From positions 3,089-67,088 of the forward strand of contig QFQP01000038.1 in assembly GCA_003243425.1 (NCBI GenBank): 64,000 bases of DNA. Reading direction: 5' to 3'. Positions 50,666 to 59,390 of the stretch are shown here, piece by piece. Each line of letters starts with the position of its first letter. Position 1 is the first letter of the stretch. Position numbers and translations under genes: made by a program. The stretch is from Archangium gephyra (GTDB lineage: Bacteria > Myxococcota > Myxococcia > Myxococcales > Myxococcaceae). The notes under the pieces were generated by a model. The model was not told the DNA's origin. It did no database searches and was given only the letters and a program-made list of their open reading frames with translations.

Positions 50666-51202
50666 ATGTCTCAAGAGCGGTACGTCTTTCCTTCTTCGGT
50701 CGATGGGCTCCTCAAAGGTCTTGGGCCCCTCGCAACGCCTGCCCTCAAGCAGCACCTCAAGAACAACGGCCTCGATGTCGAGAAGTTGCCGCCGGCCATT
50801 CCCGTCGCGCAGTGGTCGCCGCACCTGGTGTCGATGGCCGTGTTCACCTGGCCCAAAGAGCCGCGTGACGAAGCGGTGCGGTTGCTGGGGCTCAACTTCA
50901 TTCGCGGGTGGAAGCAGACGTTGATGGGTTCAGCCGTGGCGTCGTTGCTGCGCGTGGTGGGCCCGGCGCGAACGTTGACGAGGATGGACCGCGCGTTCCG
51001 CACGTCGGACAACTTCACCCGCGCCGAGACGCAGCTGCTCGACGCGAACACCGCGCGCATCGTCATCAACGAGGTACAGGGCGTGCCGACGTATTGGATC
51101 GGGATTCTGCAGGGCGGGCTCGAGCTGCTCGGGCGCGAGGGGGAAGTGACGCTCGAGAAGTACGACAACCCGGGCGCGACGCTGCGGGTGACCTGGCGCT
51201 GA
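50666..51202 (+). CDS. DUF2378/TIGR02265 family protein, copy 3
   Basis: The 178-residue protein aligns with the copies at 33672 and 34221 over its length (VFPSSVDGLLKGLG, GWKQTLMGSAVASLLRVVGP, FRTSDNFTRAETQLLDANTA). It is more diverged than copies 1 and 2 are from each other. TATACG lies 7 bases before the ATG. It is divergent from the helicase gene and stands alone. Function is unknown for the whole family. Confidence 0.82.
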   Translation: MSQERYVFPSSVDGLLKGLGPLATPALKQHLKNNGLDVEKLPPAIPVAQWSPHLVSMAVFTWPKEPRDEAVRLLGLNFIRGWKQTLMGSAVASLLRVVGPARTLTRMDRAFRTSDNFTRAETQLLDANTARIVINEVQGVPTYWIGILQGGLELLGREGEVTLEKYDNPGATLRVTWR

Positions 51203-51266
51203 ATGCGATTCCCAGGCAGGGCTGCGATTTTCCGGGTCTGGCGCGCGTGCCGTTGAGGTTTCGCGA

Positions 51267-52454
51267 ATGAATCGTCTGGTTTCGGCTGCGGCGGTTGTCG
51301 TGATCGGCTCATTGTCTGGTTGCGAGAACAGATGCGAGCCCGGCGAACTGACCGTCATCGCTGGCGTCGCGCAGAACGTGGCAGCCGGCTCAGTGTTCGA
51401 TGCCATCGAGGTCGCTGTCGGGCTTGGTGAATGCCACAGCGATGCGTTTCCGACGCCGGTCGTCACCGCGCGGGGCCCGACGGGAGAGGCGGTCGCGAGG
51501 AAGCCCCGCGCCACCAGGCTCGTCGGGCGTGTCGAGTTCATCATCGGCTTCGACGACGACGTTCCGCGCGGTTGGTCAGACATCGCGCTCGAATTCCCGG
51601 CCGCGACGCGCTCGTTCCGGGCGTACCACGCGAACCCACTCCGGAGTCTCGAGACCATCGGCGAGCCGCACTTCGCGTGCGTGCCGCCCTTCGTCGTGCA
51701 GTCGAACGGCATCGTCTGCAACGACGTCGCCGCGGACGGAACGAACGACATCACCGAAAGCACAGACCCCTTCCGCACCGTGAGTCTGCCGGGCCGGCTC
51801 TGGTCGACCCCGTTGGGGACACTGCTCACCACTGAGAACGGCATCGGTTGGTTCCCAGACATTCCACTGACGGGCTGGGTACCGACGAGAGCGCTGCCTG
51901 GAGAGGTGCTGCACGTCACCGCCGACGCGGACCGCGTGTACGTGCTGCAACCGGGAATGCTGACGGTGTTGTCGCGCGACCTCACCAACGAGATCGCGAA
52001 TCAGCCGACAGTCGAGAGCAGCGGCCCGGCGTACCTGCTCGTCGACGGTGCAGATGTGGTCGTGGCCGGCGAGCGCTCACAACGCTTCACGTGGAGCGGT
52101 GGCGCACTGATGCCGGTCGGCGACGGTGTCATCTCCGGCGTCATTCACGGTGCCACCGGCACCGAAGCGTGGACGTGCGATGCGTCACTCATTCGCCGCT
52201 ACACGCTGCGCGACGGCGAACTCGAACTGACCGGGTCATTCCCGCAGTTCGGTCGCTGTCATTCCGCACGCGGCTATGAGCGCCCAGCGATTCTGGCCGC
52301 GCGGAACACCTTCCTCGCATGTCCGTACTCAGACGGTGACGCCATCAAGATGGTGGAACTCAGCGTCGGGGCCGGTGGGGAAGGTGCATGCTTCGATGGC
52401 CTGATGGTGGTCCGTCGAAGCGCAGACTCGAGCACGCTGTTGCGAGCGCGCTGA
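51267..52454 (+). CDS. Lipoprotein of unknown function
   Basis: The 395-residue protein has a lipobox (VIGSLSGC) followed by CENRCEPGELTV. The remainder is beta-rich with several repeated-looking strands (VLHVTADADRVYVLQPGMLT, AYLLVDGADVVVAGERSQ), suggesting a propeller, and has scattered Cys. GAGG precedes the ATG. I do not recognise a family. It sits 126 bases upstream of the giant Cys-rich gene on the same strand. Confidence 0.7.
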   Translation: MNRLVSAAAVVVIGSLSGCENRCEPGELTVIAGVAQNVAAGSVFDAIEVAVGLGECHSDAFPTPVVTARGPTGEAVARKPRATRLVGRVEFIIGFDDDVPRGWSDIALEFPAATRSFRAYHANPLRSLETIGEPHFACVPPFVVQSNGIVCNDVAADGTNDITESTDPFRTVSLPGRLWSTPLGTLLTTENGIGWFPDIPLTGWVPTRALPGEVLHVTADADRVYVLQPGMLTVLSRDLTNEIANQPTVESSGPAYLLVDGADVVVAGERSQRFTWSGGALMPVGDGVISGVIHGATGTEAWTCDASLIRRYTLRDGELELTGSFPQFGRCHSARGYERPAILAARNTFLACPYSDGDAIKMVELSVGAGGEGACFDGLMVVRRSADSSTLLRAR

Positions 52455-52580
52455 AGGCACGACGCCGCGCGTCAGAACGATTTCGTTCGAAATTCGAGTG
52501 CGCGAAGAATTGACCCGGTTACCGGGCGGCTGTTCCACTGCGGCCAGCCGTTTCCCCCCACACCGGCGAGCCCCCACTCG

Positions 52581-55500
52581 ATGCGCCACAACCCGAAGCT
52601 TCACCTCGCGATCGCGCTGTCGTTCGTCGCGTTTCTGCAGGCCTGTAACTGCCAACGTCGCACCGCCGTCGACACGCCGCTGGCCGAAGGCGAGGCCTGC
52701 GAGACCGACGACCGCTGCGAATCAGGCCTCTGCGATTCGGTGATGGGCGCGCCCAAGGTCTGTCTGCGGCGCTGCATCTCGGTGTGTCGCGGCACGGAGA
52801 TCTGCACCGAGCTCCCCGGCGACCGCTACGCGTGTGTTCCCGAGCGCGCAGGCCTCTGCAAGCCGTGCACGCAGAACAGCGACTGCCCGCAACCCGCGGA
52901 CAAGTGCATCGTGCTCGGTGAGACGTCTTTCTGCGGCCGCGACTGCAGCTTCGACGAGACCTGCCCTTCGTCGTACCGCTGCGCGGACGCGACGACGTCC
53001 ACCGGTCAGCCGACGACCAAGCAGTGCCAGCCGACGTCAGGCACGTGCGACTGCACCAGCGCCACCTCGGGTCAGCAGAAGCCGTGTGAAGTGACCAACA
53101 ACTTCGGCACCTGCACCGGCATCAGCACCTGTCTTCCGCCCGACGGCTACACCAGCTGCAACGCGCGCACGCCGACGGCCGAGGTCTGCAACGGCATCGA
53201 CGACAACTGCAACGGGCAGATCGACGAAGACCTCGGCACGGTGACCTGCGGCATGGGCGAGTGCATTCGCTCGGTGGCCGCCTGCATCGGAGGCGCCGCG
53301 CAGACCTGTACGCCCGGCATGCCCGGTACCGAGCTGTGCAACGGCCGCGACGACGACTGTGACGGCATGGTCGACGACGGCTTCCTCACGCAGAGCGACC
53401 CCCTGCACTGCGGCGCCTGCAACATGCCCTGCGTGCTCACCAACGCGATTCCCGCCTGCAACATGGGCATGTGCGCCATCGGCCAGTGCCAGCCCGGCTG
53501 GTCTGACGTCGACCACAACCCGGCCAACGGCTGCGAGTACCCGTGCACGCCGTCTGACGCAGGCGTCGAGGTCTGCAACGGCGTCGACGACAACTGCGAC
53601 GGCCGCACCGACGAGGGCTTCGACCTCGTCAACGACCCCACCAACTGCGGCGCCTGCAACCTCACCTGCAGCATGAGCGGCAACACCGTCGCCACCTACG
53701 CCTGTAACGCGCGCACCTGCGCCGTCGGCACCTGCGTCACCGGCCGCGGCAACTGCGACCAGAACTACAGCAACGGTTGTGAAGTGGACCTCCAGGTCGA
53801 CACCACGCACTGCGGCGTGTGCGGCAACACCTGCAACACGCCCAACGCGACGGCGAGCTGTGTGAACGGCACGTGCGGCGTGGGCACCTGCAACGCCAAC
53901 TTCGCCAACTGCAACGGCACCGTGGCCGACGGCTGTGAAATCAACACCAACACCGACGTGAACCACTGCGGCGACTGCGCGACGGTGTGCAGCGCGCCCA
54001 ACGCGGCGTCCAGCTGCAGCAACGGCAGCTGCGCGTACACCTGCAACGCCAACTACTGGGACGTGGACGGGCTGGCGTCGAACGGCTGCGAGTACAACTG
54101 CATTCGCACCGCCGGCGGCGTCGAGCAGTGCGACGGCATCGACAACGACTGCGACAACCGCATCGACGAAGACTTCGACCTCACCACCAGCTCGGCGCAC
54201 TGCGGTCAGTGCAACCGCGCCTGCAGCGCGCCCTTCGCCACCACCACCTGCAGCGCGTCGAACTGCGGCATCACCCAGTGCGACACCGGCCGCGCGAACT
54301 GCAACAACCTCTACGTCGACGGCTGCGAAATCAACACCCGCACCGACATCGCCAACTGCGGCACCTGCGGCAACGCGTGCAGCGCGGCCAACGGCGCGCC
54401 GGCCTGCAACAACGGCATCTGCGGCATCGCGTGCGGCACCGGCTTCGCCGACTGCAACGGGCAGATCGGCGACGGCTGTGAAGTGAACCTCAACACCACG
54501 CTCACCCACTGCGGCACCTGCGGCAACCAGTGCAACCTCGCCAACGCCACCCCGCGCTGTCAGGGCGGCGAGTGCCAGATTCTCAGCTGCAACCCGGGCT
54601 TCGCCGACTGCAACGGCGTGGCCAGCGACGGCTGCGAGGTGAACATCACCAACTCGCCCGGCCACTGCGGCGCGTGCAACGCGGCCTGCAACGGCACCAA
54701 CGGCACGCCGACCTGCAGCAACTCGAGCTGCGGCATCACCTGCAACGCCAACTTCGACAACTGTGACAACAACGCCAGCAACGGCTGCGAGGTGAACACC
54801 GGCACCTCGCTGGGCAACTGCGGCGCGTGCGGCAACGTGTGCAACGCGAACAACGGCGCGGCGTCGTGCAGCAACGGCTCGTGCGGCATCGCGTGCGGCT
54901 CGGGCTTCGCCAACTGCAACGGCTCGCTGAGCGACGGCTGCGAAGTGAACACCAACGCGTCGGTGGCCCACTGTGGCGCGTGCAACAACGCGTGCACCGC
55001 GGCCAACGCGACCGCGGCCTGCAGCAACGGCGACTGCACCATCGGCAGCTGCTCGGCGCCCTTCCGCGACTGCAACGGGCAGGTCAGCGACGGCTGCGAA
55101 ATCAACTCGAGCAACAACGTCAACAACTGCGGCGCGTGCGGCACCGTGTGCGCGGTGGCCAACGCCACGCCGGCCTGTGTGAGCAGCGCCTGCGCGGTGG
55201 GCACGTGCAACACGGGCTTCCGCGACTGCAACAGTCAGGTGGTCGACGGCTGCGAAATCAACACCACCAACAACGTGAACCACTGCGGCGCGTGCGGAAA
55301 TCAGTGCACGGTGGCCAACGGCACGCCCGGCTGCAGCGGCAGCGCGTGCACGGTGGCGTCGTGCAGCGGCACCTACCGCAACTGCAACAACCAGGTCAGC
55401 GACGGCTGTGAGGTGAACACCGCCGACACCGTCGCCCACTGTGGCGCGTGCGGAGCGGTCTGCGCTCCCGCGAACGCCGTGCCGGCGTGCACCTCGAGCA

Positions 55501-57509
55501 CCTGCGGCATCGCGGCGTGTCTGCCGGGCTGGGTGAACCTCAACGGCTCGGTGGCCGATGGCTGCGAGTACAGCTGCACGCCGAGCGGACCTGAGGTTTG
55601 CGACACGCTCGACAACGACTGCGACGGCGCCGTCGACGAGGGCTTCGCGCTGGCCACCGACATCAACAACTGCGGCGCGTGCGGCACGGTGTGCAGCCCG
55701 GCGAACGCGGTGCCGGCGTGCGCGGCGAGCACGTGCAACATCGCGGCGTGCACCGCGGGCTTCGCCAACTGCAACGGCGCGTACGGCGATGGCTGCGAGG
55801 TGAACCTCACCAACAACGTGAGCAACTGCGGCTCGTGCGGCAACGCGTGCAACCTCGCGAACGCCAGCCCGGCGTGCGTGAGCAGCACCTGCGCGGTGGG
55901 TTCGTGCAACGCGGGCTTCGCCAACTGCAACGGGCTGGCGGCCGACGGGTGCGAGCGCAACCTCACCAACGACGTCAACAACTGCGCGGCCTGCGGCAAC
56001 GTGTGCCCGAGCTACCCGAACATGATTTCGAGCTGCTCGGGCAGCAGCTGCGGCGCGGTGTGTGCGCCCAACCGGTGGAACCTCGACGGCAACCTCGCCA
56101 ACGGCTGCGAGTACGCGTGCACGTTCCTCTCGGCGAGCGACGAGCCCGACCCCGGCTTCGTGGACGCGAACTGTGACGGCATCGACGGCATCGCGAGCCA
56201 GGCGGTGTTCGTGACGACGACCGGCAACGACTTCAACCCCGGCACGATGGCGCAGCCCAAGCGCACGGTGCAGGCGGGCATCGCGGCGGCCGGTGGTGCG
56301 CGGCCCAACGTGCTGGTGTCCGAAGGCACGTACGACGAGGCGATTTCACTGGTGAATGGCGTCAACGTGTACGGCGCGTACTCGGCGAACAACGGCTGGG
56401 CGCGCAGCGCGGCGTACGTCACCCGGCTGCGCAACGGCGTCATCGGGTCGAGCCGAATCGTCACCGTGAGCGGCAGCGCGCTGTCGAACCCCACGCGCGT
56501 GGCCAACGTCACCATCGAGGCGGTGGCCACCTCCGTCGCGCAGGTCAGCGTGTACGGCCTGTACTGCATCAACTGCACGGCGTTCACGCTCGAGTCGAGC
56601 ATCGTCATCAGCGGCAGCGCGGGCCCGGGCGTGTCGGGGAGCGTCGGCTTCACCGGCGCGAGCGGCGGCATCGGTGGCTCAGGCGGTTCGTCGAACTGCG
56701 GCACCAACGGCAGCGGGCTGCCGGGTGGCAGCGGTGGCTTGAGCAGCTGTGGCCGCACGGGTGGCGCTGGAGGCCGCGGCGGCAACAGTGGCGACAATGA
56801 TGGCGTCGACGGCTCGCCTGGCAACTTCGGGGTTCCCGGTGGCACCCGAGGCTTCGGCGGCGATCCGGGAACCTCCGGCAACAGCGGCGCCACGGGGCCC
56901 GCGGGAGGCAACGGAGCCAACGGGGCTGGCGGCAGCGGTGGCAACGTCGTCGGCAACTTCTTCGTCACCAACTCCGGAGGTACTGGAGCACTCGGTGGCG
57001 ACGGCAATGGCGGCGGCGGCGGCGGCGGCAGCGGCGGCCAAGGATGCTTCCTGTGCAACAACGCGCGCGGCAACGGCGGCGGCGGAGGTGGCGGTGGCGG
57101 CTGCGGTGGTGGAGGGGCGACTGGCGGCACGGGCGGCGGCTCTTCATTCGGCGTGTTCCTCGTCAACTCCAGCGGCGCTGTGGTTACCGGCTGCAGCATC
57201 ACCAGCGGCAACGGCGGTCAGGGCGGCGCGGGTGGTACCGGCGGCAACGGCGGCTGGGGCGGCGAGCGTGGACAGCGCGGGAGCGGATGTCCTGAGGACG
57301 TCGGCTATGGCGGCTATGGAGGTTACGGCGGTGCGGGCGGCCGCGGTGGTCACGGCGGTGGTGGCGCAGGTGGTGTGTCGTACGGCGTGTACCGTTCGAA
57401 CTCGACGGTGACGCTGACTGGCAACACCATCACCAACGGCAGTGGTGGTTTTGGTGGCACGTCGCAGGGCACGGCCGGTGTGAACGGCTCGGCGGGCACG
57501 GTGTTCTGA
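52581..57509 (+). CDS. Giant secreted lipoprotein: MopE-like Cys-rich repeats, beta-helix and Gly-rich region
   Basis: The 1642-residue protein has a lipobox-like AFLQAC, then Cys-rich modules. It has five putative metal-binding motifs of the MopE/PF11617 type (EVCNGIDDNCNGQIDE and similar) and 16 modules ending in GCE with CGxCxxxC cores up to about residue 1190. Residues about 1200-1350 look like a parallel beta-helix with DUF1565 start (GNDFNPGTMAQPKRTVQAGI). The last 280 residues are Gly/Ser/Asn-rich with short beta-helix-like inserts. The repeats would bind calcium or copper and form a long stiff surface structure. Its function is unknown. It ends at a 10-base-pair hairpin. Confidence 0.82.
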   Translation: MRHNPKLHLAIALSFVAFLQACNCQRRTAVDTPLAEGEACETDDRCESGLCDSVMGAPKVCLRRCISVCRGTEICTELPGDRYACVPERAGLCKPCTQNSDCPQPADKCIVLGETSFCGRDCSFDETCPSSYRCADATTSTGQPTTKQCQPTSGTCDCTSATSGQQKPCEVTNNFGTCTGISTCLPPDGYTSCNARTPTAEVCNGIDDNCNGQIDEDLGTVTCGMGECIRSVAACIGGAAQTCTPGMPGTELCNGRDDDCDGMVDDGFLTQSDPLHCGACNMPCVLTNAIPACNMGMCAIGQCQPGWSDVDHNPANGCEYPCTPSDAGVEVCNGVDDNCDGRTDEGFDLVNDPTNCGACNLTCSMSGNTVATYACNARTCAVGTCVTGRGNCDQNYSNGCEVDLQVDTTHCGVCGNTCNTPNATASCVNGTCGVGTCNANFANCNGTVADGCEINTNTDVNHCGDCATVCSAPNAASSCSNGSCAYTCNANYWDVDGLASNGCEYNCIRTAGGVEQCDGIDNDCDNRIDEDFDLTTSSAHCGQCNRACSAPFATTTCSASNCGITQCDTGRANCNNLYVDGCEINTRTDIANCGTCGNACSAANGAPACNNGICGIACGTGFADCNGQIGDGCEVNLNTTLTHCGTCGNQCNLANATPRCQGGECQILSCNPGFADCNGVASDGCEVNITNSPGHCGACNAACNGTNGTPTCSNSSCGITCNANFDNCDNNASNGCEVNTGTSLGNCGACGNVCNANNGAASCSNGSCGIACGSGFANCNGSLSDGCEVNTNASVAHCGACNNACTAANATAACSNGDCTIGSCSAPFRDCNGQVSDGCEINSSNNVNNCGACGTVCAVANATPACVSSACAVGTCNTGFRDCNSQVVDGCEINTTNNVNHCGACGNQCTVANGTPGCSGSACTVASCSGTYRNCNNQVSDGCEVNTADTVAHCGACGAVCAPANAVPACTSSTCGIAACLPGWVNLNGSVADGCEYSCTPSGPEVCDTLDNDCDGAVDEGFALATDINNCGACGTVCSPANAVPACAASTCNIAACTAGFANCNGAYGDGCEVNLTNNVSNCGSCGNACNLANASPACVSSTCAVGSCNAGFANCNGLAADGCERNLTNDVNNCAACGNVCPSYPNMISSCSGSSCGAVCAPNRWNLDGNLANGCEYACTFLSASDEPDPGFVDANCDGIDGIASQAVFVTTTGNDFNPGTMAQPKRTVQAGIAAAGGARPNVLVSEGTYDEAISLVNGVNVYGAYSANNGWARSAAYVTRLRNGVIGSSRIVTVSGSALSNPTRVANVTIEAVATSVAQVSVYGLYCINCTAFTLESSIVISGSAGPGVSGSVGFTGASGGIGGSGGSSNCGTNGSGLPGGSGGLSSCGRTGGAGGRGGNSGDNDGVDGSPGNFGVPGGTRGFGGDPGTSGNSGATGPAGGNGANGAGGSGGNVVGNFFVTNSGGTGALGGDGNGGGGGGGSGGQGCFLCNNARGNGGGGGGGGGCGGGGATGGTGGGSSFGVFLVNSSGAVVTGCSITSGNGGQGGAGGTGGNGGWGGERGQRGSGCPEDVGYGGYGGYGGAGGRGGHGGGGAGGVSYGVYRSNSTVTLTGNTITNGSGGFGGTSQGTAGVNGSAGTVF

Positions 57510-57525
57510 AGCTCGGCCTTTGAAG

Positions 57526-57548
57526 CCCTCTCCCCGATGGGGAGAGGG
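57526..57548. terminator. Hairpin after the giant gene, terminator without T-tract
   Basis: CCCTCTCCCC and GGGGAGAGGG pair perfectly around GAT, 16 bases after the stop. No T-run follows. Hairpins of this CTCTCCCC/GGGGAGAG type are common intergenic elements in high-GC bacteria. Confidence 0.55.
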
Positions 57549-57573
57549 TGACTGCGCTGCTAAGACGTGCGGC

Positions 57574-58692
57574 GTGACGTCGCGCCTCTCGCTGCTGCTG
57601 ATTCTCTGTCTCACCGCCTGCCCCTCGCCGTCGCGTCGCGCGCGGCCCGAGAGCAAAGCCACCAGGGCGAACATGGGCCTGCCCGGGCCCAACGCGGCGC
57701 CTCCCGAGCGGCTGCGCATGCACGTCATCGACGTGGGCCAGGGCTCGGCGACGCTGTTCGAGTTCCCCTGCGCGGCGGTGCTGGTCGACACCGGCGGTGA
57801 ATCGAGCTCGCAGTTCGAGAGCAACCGCGCGCTCAAGGCCTATCTCGAGGGCTTCTTCGCCCGCCGCACCGACCTGAACCGCACCTTCGCGGCGGTGTTC
57901 ATCACGCACCCGCACATCGACCACACGCGCGGGCTGCCCTTCGTGATGAAGGACTTCACCGTCTCGCACCTCATCACCAACGGCCGGCCGCGCGGCGTCG
58001 ACGGCGCGGTGCTCGAGTCGGGCGGCGAGCAGCAGGAGAACGCCGAGAAGGAAGCGGCGAAGCGCGGCGCGTTGCGCACCATCTCGCGCACGGAGGTCGA
58101 GAGCAGCGTGGGCCTCACCGACGCGCACATCGACCCGGTGGCGTGCGAAGGCGTCGACCCCGTCATGTCGGTGTTGTGGGGCGGGCTCGAGCACAACTCC
58201 GAAGGCTGGGAGCCGCGCGTCTACGCCAACGCCAACAACCACAGCCTGGTGGTGAAGATCGACGTGGGCGGCCACCCGGTGCTGGTGACCGGCGACCTCG
58301 AGGTGGAGGCGATTCATTCACTGCTCGCGATGCACGGCACGGTGCTCAACAGCGACGTGTTCCTCGTCGGTCACCACGGTTCGCACAACGGCACCACCAT
58401 GGGCCTGGTGAAGACCATTTCGCCCTGCATGGCGGTGGTGTCGATGGGCGCCGAGAACCGCCACGAAGACTGGACCGCCTGGGCCTACGGGCACCCGCGC
58501 AAGGCGGCCGTGCAGACCGTGACCTCAGACCTCGGCTGCAGCCGGCCCGCGCGCGACGTGCAGGTGGGGCTCGGTCAGCGGCGCTTCGAAGGGTTCACGG
58601 TGAAGACCGCGCTCTACGGCACCGGCTGGGAAGGCACCGTGGTGCTCGAGCAGAGCGAGCGCGGCACGTGGAAGGCCGTCACCGAGCGTTGA
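57574..58692 (+). CDS. ComEC/Rec2-type metallo-beta-lactamase lipoprotein
   Basis: The 372-residue protein starts at a GTG with TAAGAC 7 bases upstream and has a lipobox (LCLTAC). The metallo-beta-lactamase fold shows MHVIDVGQGSATLFE, VLVDTGGE, the zinc motif HPHIDHTRG, VTGDLE and VGHHGSHNG. These are the features of the nuclease-like domain at the C-terminus of the DNA-uptake channel ComEC. Here it is anchored as a lipoprotein without the membrane channel. It may degrade extracellular nucleic acid or another phosphodiester. Its 3' end overlaps the convergent hydrolase by 14 bases. Confidence 0.85.
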   Translation: MTSRLSLLLILCLTACPSPSRRARPESKATRANMGLPGPNAAPPERLRMHVIDVGQGSATLFEFPCAAVLVDTGGESSSQFESNRALKAYLEGFFARRTDLNRTFAAVFITHPHIDHTRGLPFVMKDFTVSHLITNGRPRGVDGAVLESGGEQQENAEKEAAKRGALRTISRTEVESSVGLTDAHIDPVACEGVDPVMSVLWGGLEHNSEGWEPRVYANANNHSLVVKIDVGGHPVLVTGDLEVEAIHSLLAMHGTVLNSDVFLVGHHGSHNGTTMGLVKTISPCMAVVSMGAENRHEDWTAWAYGHPRKAAVQTVTSDLGCSRPARDVQVGLGQRRFEGFTVKTALYGTGWEGTVVLEQSERGTWKAVTER

Positions 58693-59320
58693 TCCACGCC
58701 TTCAAATTGTCGGCAGTCGCGGTGTCGAAGAGCCGGTGCGTGTCGTCGACTTCGATGAGCTTCGCGGCGGTGTTCTCGACGAGCGCGCGTGAATGTGTGA
58801 GCGGCACCGTTTCGTCGCGCGTGCCGTGCACGACGAGCACGTCGGCCTGCTCGGGCAGCCGTGACGGGGCGATGCGCGCGCGCTGCGCGACGAGCCGGTG
58901 GGCCGGGCAGAGAAGAACGGTGCGACCCTTCCAGTCTCCACGCGCGAGGAGCTCGAGCGCGACGGCTCCACCGAATGACGAACCGAGCACCACGTCGATG
59001 GCGTGACTGCGAAGCGCGGCGCGTTGAACGTCGACCGAGCGGCGCCACATGCGGCGCGTGACAGCCACACGAAATGGGGTCGCCGAGAGCGCGAGCAGCA
59101 CCAGCGTCGCTGCGAACCACACCAGGCCCGCGAAGGCCGCGCTGATCAGCACCACCAGCGCGCTCAGCAAGGCGAGCTGCGTGACAGGGTCTTTCAAGAT
59201 GGCCGAGCGGCTCGACGGCATCTGCACCGCGACCACCTCGAAGCCTGCGTCAGCCAGCGCCCGGGCCTTGTGGCCGCGAGGGCCGGACTCCAGCCCGTGA
59301 ATGAACAGCACCGTGGTCAC
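58679..59320 (-). CDS. Alpha/beta hydrolase with a two-helix membrane insertion
   Basis: The 213-residue protein has the oxyanion FIHGLESG and nucleophile elbow GSSFGGA. Acid and base residues lie in HGTRDETVP and DDTHRLFD, so the triad is complete. Between strand 3 and the elbow there is a hydrophobic stretch (about residues 45-85) long enough for two membrane helices, which is unusual. The enzyme would be held at the inner membrane with the active site in the cytoplasm. The substrate is unknown. The GTG start has TAAGTC-N6 upstream. It is convergent with the metallo-beta-lactamase gene. Confidence 0.75.
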   Translation of the reverse strand: MTTVLFIHGLESGPRGHKARALADAGFEVVAVQMPSSRSAILKDPVTQLALLSALVVLISAAFAGLVWFAATLVLLALSATPFRVAVTRRMWRRSVDVQRAALRSHAIDVVLGSSFGGAVALELLARGDWKGRTVLLCPAHRLVAQRARIAPSRLPEQADVLVVHGTRDETVPLTHSRALVENTAAKLIEVDDTHRLFDTATADNLKAWINAR

Positions 59321-59390
59321 GGCCGCGACTTACCGCAGCGGCCGCGAGTGCAACAAAAAGCCCGGCAGGCGGTGCGATTGCAGCACTCAT

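Noticed and set aside
53037..55439. An 800-codon open frame on the minus strand inside the giant gene
   Set aside because: It is opened by the GC-rich, Cys/Gly/Asn-rich codons of the real plus-strand gene and encodes a Val/Ala/Arg-rich low-complexity product with no domain.
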